16,038 bases of DNA from Patescibacteria group bacterium (lineage in GTDB: Bacteria; Patescibacteriota; Minisyncoccia; JAHIHE01): positions 1 to 16,038 of the forward strand of contig JAHIHE010000030.1 of the NCBI GenBank assembly GCA_018899995.1, in the 5' to 3' direction. The notes under the pieces were generated by a model that searched no databases, had not been told where the DNA came from, and saw nothing but the letters and a program-made list of their open reading frames with translations. Position numbers and translations under genes: made by a program. Positions 13,257-16,038 of the stretch are shown here, one piece after another (position 1 is the stretch's first letter; each line of letters begins with the position of its first letter).

Positions 13257-13295
13257 AGAAAAAGAAAACCAGGGAATTACGCAAGAAGGCCTGTC
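13186..13295 (+). promoter_or_regulatory. Attenuator segments 1, 2 and 3 (pause and antiterminator stems)
   Basis: Segment 1 (CGCAAAACAACC, 13186-13197), just before the Phe codons, pairs with segment 2 (GGTTGTCTTTGCG, 13234-13246) with one bulged C. Segment 2 (13230-13248) can instead pair with segment 3: TTGCGTA with TACGCAA (13278-13284), and GGCAGG (13230-13235) with CCTGTC (13290-13295, one G-U). That 2:3 stem would occupy the 5' arm of the terminator. A ribosome stalled on the Phe codons covers segment 1 and favours 2:3. A ribosome reaching the stop at 13254 covers segment 2 and frees 3:4. In addition, the Phe-codon tract TTTTCTTTTTCTTT (13201-13214) is exactly complementary to AAAGAAAAAGAAAA (13255-13268). 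Confidence 0.8.
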
Positions 13296-13309
13296 AAAGG
13301 GCTTTTTTG
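13283..13309 (+). terminator. Rho-independent terminator of the pheA attenuator (segment 3:4)
   Basis: AAGGCCT (13286-13292) and the facing GGGCTT (13299-13304) form a hairpin with a GTCAAA-type loop. Six T residues follow at 13303-13308. The 5' arm overlaps the antiterminator pairing CCTGTC, so the two structures exclude each other. It lies 366 bp before the coding region of pheA. Confidence 0.75.
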
Positions 13310-13347
13310 TTTATTTCCCCATGCTTTGCGTGGTTAGAAATAAACAA
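13307..13347. other. Second hairpin downstream of the attenuator; otherwise gene-free stretch
   Basis: TTGTTTATTTC (13307-13317) and GAAATAAACAA (13337-13347) are perfectly complementary over 11 bp around a 19-nt loop. Its 5' end overlaps the terminator T-run. It may be a second terminator, a processing signal or an anti-attenuation element. The gap 13310-13694 otherwise holds only repeats and no convincing gene. Confidence 0.5.
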
Positions 13348-13406
13348 CCCCGTTTTGTTTTTGCCATTATTTTTTGTTGGTAAAAATTAAGGTTTATTTG
13401 CAAGTT

Positions 13407-13491
13407 GCGATGCAGTGCCCGAATAGGGCCGAGTCCACCAGCCCGCTTCGCCATAGCGCAAGCGAGGCGAGTAGACGGACGAGTGCATCGC
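13407..13491. repeat. Palindromic repeat element, copy 5 (in pheA leader)
   Basis: The outer arms GCGATGCA (13407-13414) and TGCATCGC (13484-13491) are perfect complements. Inside lie GCCC-GAATA-GGGC (13417-13429) and the block CCCGCTTCGCC...GCGAGGCGAG (13442-13471), which closely matches the block within ileS at 9633-9663. This is a noncoding member of the in-frame element family, here in a larger multi-hairpin unit inserted between attenuator and gene. Confidence 0.6.
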
Positions 13492-13578
13492 CGTGGAATA
13501 ATTTGCAAAAACAGAATGGGTAATGCCGAATGGAATAACAAGCAAAATTGATGTGTGGGTAATTTTGCCTCAAACGGA

Positions 13579-13644
13579 AGCTTTAGTCAGTATGGTAATA
13601 TGTATTATCATACTGGAAAAAAAATTAAAGTTTTCGCCTGCGGC
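13579..13644. repeat. Palindrome-containing repeat, copy A (before pheA)
   Basis: A 66-bp block contains the near-palindrome AGTATGGTAATA...TATTATCATACT (13589-13614), then an A-rich spacer and AGTTTTCGCCTGCGGC. A homologous block (copy B) follows pheA at 14637-14701. By eye they match at about 85% with a 1-bp indel. Differences inside the palindrome swap the two halves. Confidence 0.75.
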
Positions 13645-13694
13645 AAAGTTCGCGGGATAAGATTTATATCTTATTGATAAATAAAACAGGAGGA

Positions 13695-14567
13695 ATGCAC
13701 ATTGAAAATAAAAAAATAGGATATTTCGGAGAACCGGGAAGCCATACCGAAAATGCGGCAAAAGGATTTTTTGAACAAAAGGCAAATGGCGGGTTTAAGA
13801 TAGACTATATGTCTTTTGCGACGATAACTCTTCTACTCGAGGCTTTACTGAAAAAGCAAATAGACAAAGCTGTTTTGCCTATAGAAAATTCTATTGAAGG
13901 AGTAGTTACCCTTTCAATAGACGAGTTGATTAATGGCAGTGGAATTAAAATAGAAAACGAGGTAATTGTAGAGATTCGGCACCATCTAATCAGCGTAGGT
14001 TCAATTAAAGAAGTGAGAAAAGTAATTTCTCATCCTCAAGCTTTGGCTCAATGCAGCAAATTTATCCAGAATTTGCATTTGCCCTTAGCAGAGGACAGAA
14101 TTATAGCTGCCATTAGCACTAGCGCGGCTGTTAAAGAAGTCGCGAAAAGAAATGATCCAAAAATCGCCGCAATCGGTTCAGAATCGGCGCTTCGGATTTA
14201 TAAGCGCGACAATTGTGAGTTAGAAATTTTGGCAAAAAATATTCAAGACGAAGAAACAAATAAAACTCGCTTCTTTGTGTTGGGTCATGAGAATAACCCG
14301 TGGACGGGAAAAGACAAAACATCAATTATTTTCGGCACAGAAGATAAGTGCGGAAGCTTGGTTGACGTACTTCTTGTTTTTAAGGTGCTTGGTATAAATA
14401 TGATGCAAATTTCTTCAAGACCTTCAAAAAAGAAGCTTGGCGAATACATTTTCTGGGTTGATATTGATGGCCATAGAGAAGAGAAAACAATTCAAGTCGC
14501 GATTGGACAAATCGCGAAGATAACCACGTTTTTGAAAATTCTCGGTTCCTACCCAAAAGCCGAATAG
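13695..14567 (+). CDS. pheA: Prephenate dehydratase with ACT regulatory domain
   Basis: The enzyme converts prephenate to phenylpyruvate in the phenylalanine pathway. Counting from the ATG at 13695 (290 residues), the PDT domain shows IGYFGEPGSHT (8-18), PIENSIEG (62-69) and the catalytic TRF motif (Thr191-Arg192-Phe193). An ACT domain follows (about 208-285) with CGSL (219-222) in place of the usual GAL and SSRP (240-243) in place of ESRP, the two Phe-binding motifs. No chorismate mutase domain is fused. AGGAGG (13688-13693) is the best ribosome-binding site here; it is only 1 bp from this ATG and 7 bp from an in-frame ATT at 13701. A TTG at 13674 extends the frame by 7 codons. A hairpin ATAAGAT-TTAT-ATCTTAT (13656-13673) precedes the site. 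Regulation is probably both by attenuation and by feedback. Confidence 0.92.
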   Translation: MHIENKKIGYFGEPGSHTENAAKGFFEQKANGGFKIDYMSFATITLLLEALLKKQIDKAVLPIENSIEGVVTLSIDELINGSGIKIENEVIVEIRHHLISVGSIKEVRKVISHPQALAQCSKFIQNLHLPLAEDRIIAAISTSAAVKEVAKRNDPKIAAIGSESALRIYKRDNCELEILAKNIQDEETNKTRFFVLGHENNPWTGKDKTSIIFGTEDKCGSLVDVLLVFKVLGINMMQISSRPSKKKLGEYIFWVDIDGHREEKTIQVAIGQIAKITTFLKILGSYPKAE

Positions 14568-14579
14568 ATAATTAAAAAA

Positions 14580-14624
14580 TTCGGAAGTGCGAGTAAAAAA
14601 ACTTGCACCTCCGAGAATTTTTTT
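14580..14624 (+). terminator. Rho-independent terminator of pheA
   Basis: CGGAAGTGCGAGT (14582-14594) pairs with ACTTGCACCTCCG (14601-14613) with one mismatch and one G-U. Seven T follow at 14618-14624. A-runs upstream make it potentially bidirectional. Confidence 0.85.
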
Positions 14625-14636
14625 GCTTCAGATAAA

Positions 14637-14701
14637 AGTTTTAATCAGTATGATAATACATATTACCATACTACAAAAAGATTGAAGTTTTCGCCTGCGG
14701 C
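14637..14701. repeat. Palindrome-containing repeat, copy B (after pheA)
   Basis: Homologous to copy A over 65 bp, in the same orientation, ending in the same TTTTCGCCTGCGGC. Its palindromic part reads AGTATGATAATA...TATTACCATACT, which is copy A's palindrome reverse-complemented. It lies just after the pheA terminator. Confidence 0.75.
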
Positions 14702-14743
14702 TAAACAAAGCCCGGTAAAAAAATAAAAGCGACTTAAATTCTT

Positions 14744-14771
14744 TTGATTTATTTAGCAATTTTGATATACT
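14744..14771 (+). promoter_or_regulatory. Promoter of the DUF711 gene
   Basis: TTGATT (14744-14749) and TATACT (14766-14771) are 16 bp apart, with an extended TGA before the -10. Transcription would begin near 14778, giving a leader of about 18 nt without a Shine-Dalgarno. DUF711 is therefore likely to have its own transcript despite following pheA. Confidence 0.65.
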
Positions 14772-14795
14772 TAAACAATAATTAGAACAAAACAT

Positions 14796-15812
14796 ATGCC
14801 TAATAAAATTATAAGATCAATTTGTTATTTTACTAAAAAACCGAGCGATAAAACGGTTAAAAAACTTTCCGAAACAACCGGTTTATTGGCAAGCAAAGAT
14901 TATGAAATTCAGACGAAAAGAATCTGCGCTTCGGGCGTGAGCGTGAAAGAATTAGGCGAGAATATAAGTGATAAAAATATTTTATTAAATGTTGGAACTT
15001 TGGATCTTAAAGCGGCTAACAAGCATCTGGATGATTTTTTTGGCGAAAGCAATATTTCGTTTAATATTGAGTTATCAAAAGTAGAAGTTACAAAAGAGTG
15101 CGTTGATATTTTGTTTAAAATAATAAAAGGCAATCCGGAAAAAACATTTAATTTTTCTTATGTTTTTAATAACGCTCCATCAAGTCCGTTTTTTCCATCA
15201 GGAAATTATACCGAAGAAGGATTTTCTATAGGTTTGCAATTAACGAATTTGTCTGACAATTGCAATACGATTGATGAGTGGTTTAGTGAAATAAGAAAAG
15301 TATTTGCCGAGATAAATATATTATTTGAAGGAGATAAAGAATTTCTTGGCATTGATAGCTCAATCGCTCCATTGTTTAACGGGAAAAGCAGCTTAAGAGA
15401 TTTTATTAATAAAATTGGTTATGATTTCAGCTATTCGGCGCTTACTGATAATTATTTGAAAATTACGGAGTTTATAAAAAAAGAAAACCCTAGGCTGGTC
15501 GGATTGTGCGGTTTGATGTTCCCTTGTTTGGAAGATTTCGGCTTGGCTGAGGAATATGAAAAGGGAAATTTTTCAGCGGAGAGAAATATATTTTTATCAC
15601 TTCATTCAGGATTAGGGATTGATACATATCCCATTGGAATCAATGAAAATCAAGAAAGAATTATAAATATTTTAAAAACAATACAAGGTTTATCAAATAA
15701 ATACAAAAAACCATTATCTTGTAGGTTTATTTCGGACGGTAAAGCAAAAATTGGAGAAAAAACCGAATTTAATAATCAGTATTTAAAAGATGTGGTTGTG
15801 AGGGAATTATGA
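14796..15812 (+). CDS. DUF711 (UPF0210) family protein
   Basis: This 338-residue protein matches the DUF711 family. It has an N-terminal IRSICYFTKKPSD strand-turn, then QTKRICASG (about 38-46), a SPFFPSGNYTEEGFSIGLQL segment around 130-149 and GIDSSIAP (185-192). A C-terminal helix-rich part carries LVGLCGLMFPCLEDFGLA and HSGLGIDTYPIGI. The family, thought to be related to pyruvate formate-lyase folds, has no established reaction. In many bacteria it is next to a small ACT-domain protein (UPF0237); here the upstream gene also carries an ACT domain. It is shorter than many bacterial members. The start ATG lies 24 bp after the -10 box and lacks a ribosome-binding site. No enzymatic activity can be assigned. 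Confidence 0.75.
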   Translation: MPNKIIRSICYFTKKPSDKTVKKLSETTGLLASKDYEIQTKRICASGVSVKELGENISDKNILLNVGTLDLKAANKHLDDFFGESNISFNIELSKVEVTKECVDILFKIIKGNPEKTFNFSYVFNNAPSSPFFPSGNYTEEGFSIGLQLTNLSDNCNTIDEWFSEIRKVFAEINILFEGDKEFLGIDSSIAPLFNGKSSLRDFINKIGYDFSYSALTDNYLKITEFIKKENPRLVGLCGLMFPCLEDFGLAEEYEKGNFSAERNIFLSLHSGLGIDTYPIGINENQERIINILKTIQGLSNKYKKPLSCRFISDGKAKIGEKTEFNNQYLKDVVVREL

Positions 15813-15834
15813 TAGAGGGTTAATTTTTTAAACT

Positions 15835-15921
15835 ATGAATAAAAGATTTAAAGAATTTGTTGAGAAAGCTAAAAACAGCAAGGAATACGCTGAGCATTAT
15901 TATAGACCTGTTGCACAATAG
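15835..15921 (+). pseudogene. Start of an unidentified gene, cut by IS copy 2
   Basis: A frame opens at the ATG at 15835, 22 bp after the DUF711 stop. It gives a Lys-rich N-terminus (MNKRFKEFVEKAKNSKEYAE) for about 23 codons, then enters the IS at 15904 and stops at 15919-15921. The stub is too short to assign a family; the beginning of a small cytoplasmic or HTH protein would look similar. The rest may lie on the far side of the IS, outside the window. Confidence 0.5.
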
Positions 15922-16038
15922 CTCCTCATTTACCTCAATTTCTGGTAAAATAGAAGTATATGAGATACAACAATTTAAAACAAAGCCCAAAACACTTTCT
16001 TGCCTTTACTGGCTTGACAGTGGCAGAGTTTGACAATC
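15904..16038 (+). mobile_element. Same insertion sequence, copy 2 (left end only, window ends inside)
   Basis: By eye the 135 bases are identical to 3998-4132, including the terminal inverted repeat, the extended -10 and the transposase start (ATG at 15960, running off the window). TAT precedes the element (15901-15903), as at copy 1. The two copies are in direct orientation and bracket 10.8 kb of sequence. The window stopping inside a repeat is what an assembly break would produce. Confidence 0.92.

Noticed and set aside
13160..13310. tmRNA, 6S RNA or a metabolite riboswitch in the structured region before pheA
   Set aside because: No conserved core of these RNAs is visible, while the Phe-codon ORF, terminator and alternative stems are fully explained by attenuation.
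13311..13541. Minus-strand ORF of 76 codons
   Set aside because: It runs across the palindromic element in the pheA leader; its composition follows the repeats and it matches nothing.
13523..13660. 45-codon ORF upstream of pheA
   Set aside because: It reads through repeat copy A and its palindrome, has no ribosome-binding site and no recognisable protein pattern.
3998..16038. Composite transposon formed by the two direct IS copies
   Set aside because: The bracketed region contains housekeeping genes (ileS, recO, pheA) in what looks like native context; two IS copies at a distance are a simpler explanation.

Overview
The window is AT-rich, compact and almost wholly transcribed on the + strand. 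It looks like part of a Candidate Phyla Radiation (Patescibacteria, probably Parcubacteria-like) genome, and it appears to run to a contig edge. This rests on a membrane-anchored PaaX/Cas2-like regulator of the sort common in these genomes, a eukaryote-like type-2 IleRS, sparse Shine-Dalgarno sites with several leaderless starts, and many short palindromic repeats inside and between genes. TGA is used as stop, which argues against the Gracilibacteria/Absconditabacteria code. The lineage is an inference from gene content, not from a marker tree.

Layout. (1) 1-5054 is a decayed defence region: the end of a winged-helix protein, a DEAD/DEAH helicase with a C-terminal PD-(D/E)XK nuclease (type III Res-like), a remnant of a type I methylase (HsdM), and an AbiEi antitoxin whose AbiEii partner is cut by a 1,057-bp IS5-like insertion sequence. 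(2) 5055-6632 holds a small membrane protein and a Cas2/PaaX-like regulator bracketed by two identical 36-bp palindromic repeats, one overlapping its promoter, then a structured leader. (3) 6633-10391 is a 1,252-residue isoleucyl-tRNA synthetase with a GxHH signature and a complete histidine-phosphatase domain inserted between two zinc knuckles. (4) 10392-13080 holds a MITE-like element, recO and a surface protein with DUF11-like repeats. (5) 13081-15812 holds prephenate dehydratase (PheA) preceded by a leader peptide with six consecutive Phe codons and an attenuator, then a DUF711 protein. (6) The end holds a gene start cut by a second copy of the same IS, in which the window stops.

How it fits together. 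The strongest regulatory story is the pheA leader. A 26-codon ORF carries the run UUU UUC UUU UUC UUU UUU. The flanking RNA can form the classical 1:2, 2:3 and 3:4 hairpins of ribosome-mediated attenuation, with a terminator before pheA, so phenylalanine synthesis would be set by charged tRNA-Phe. The PDT protein also has an ACT domain for feedback control. The strongest protein-level oddity is the phosphatase domain inside IleRS, with all expected catalytic residues present. Repeats recur as a theme: palindromic elements inserted in the same reading frame in several genes, heptamer tandem repeats in ileS, and two genes each bracketed by a pair of palindromic repeats.
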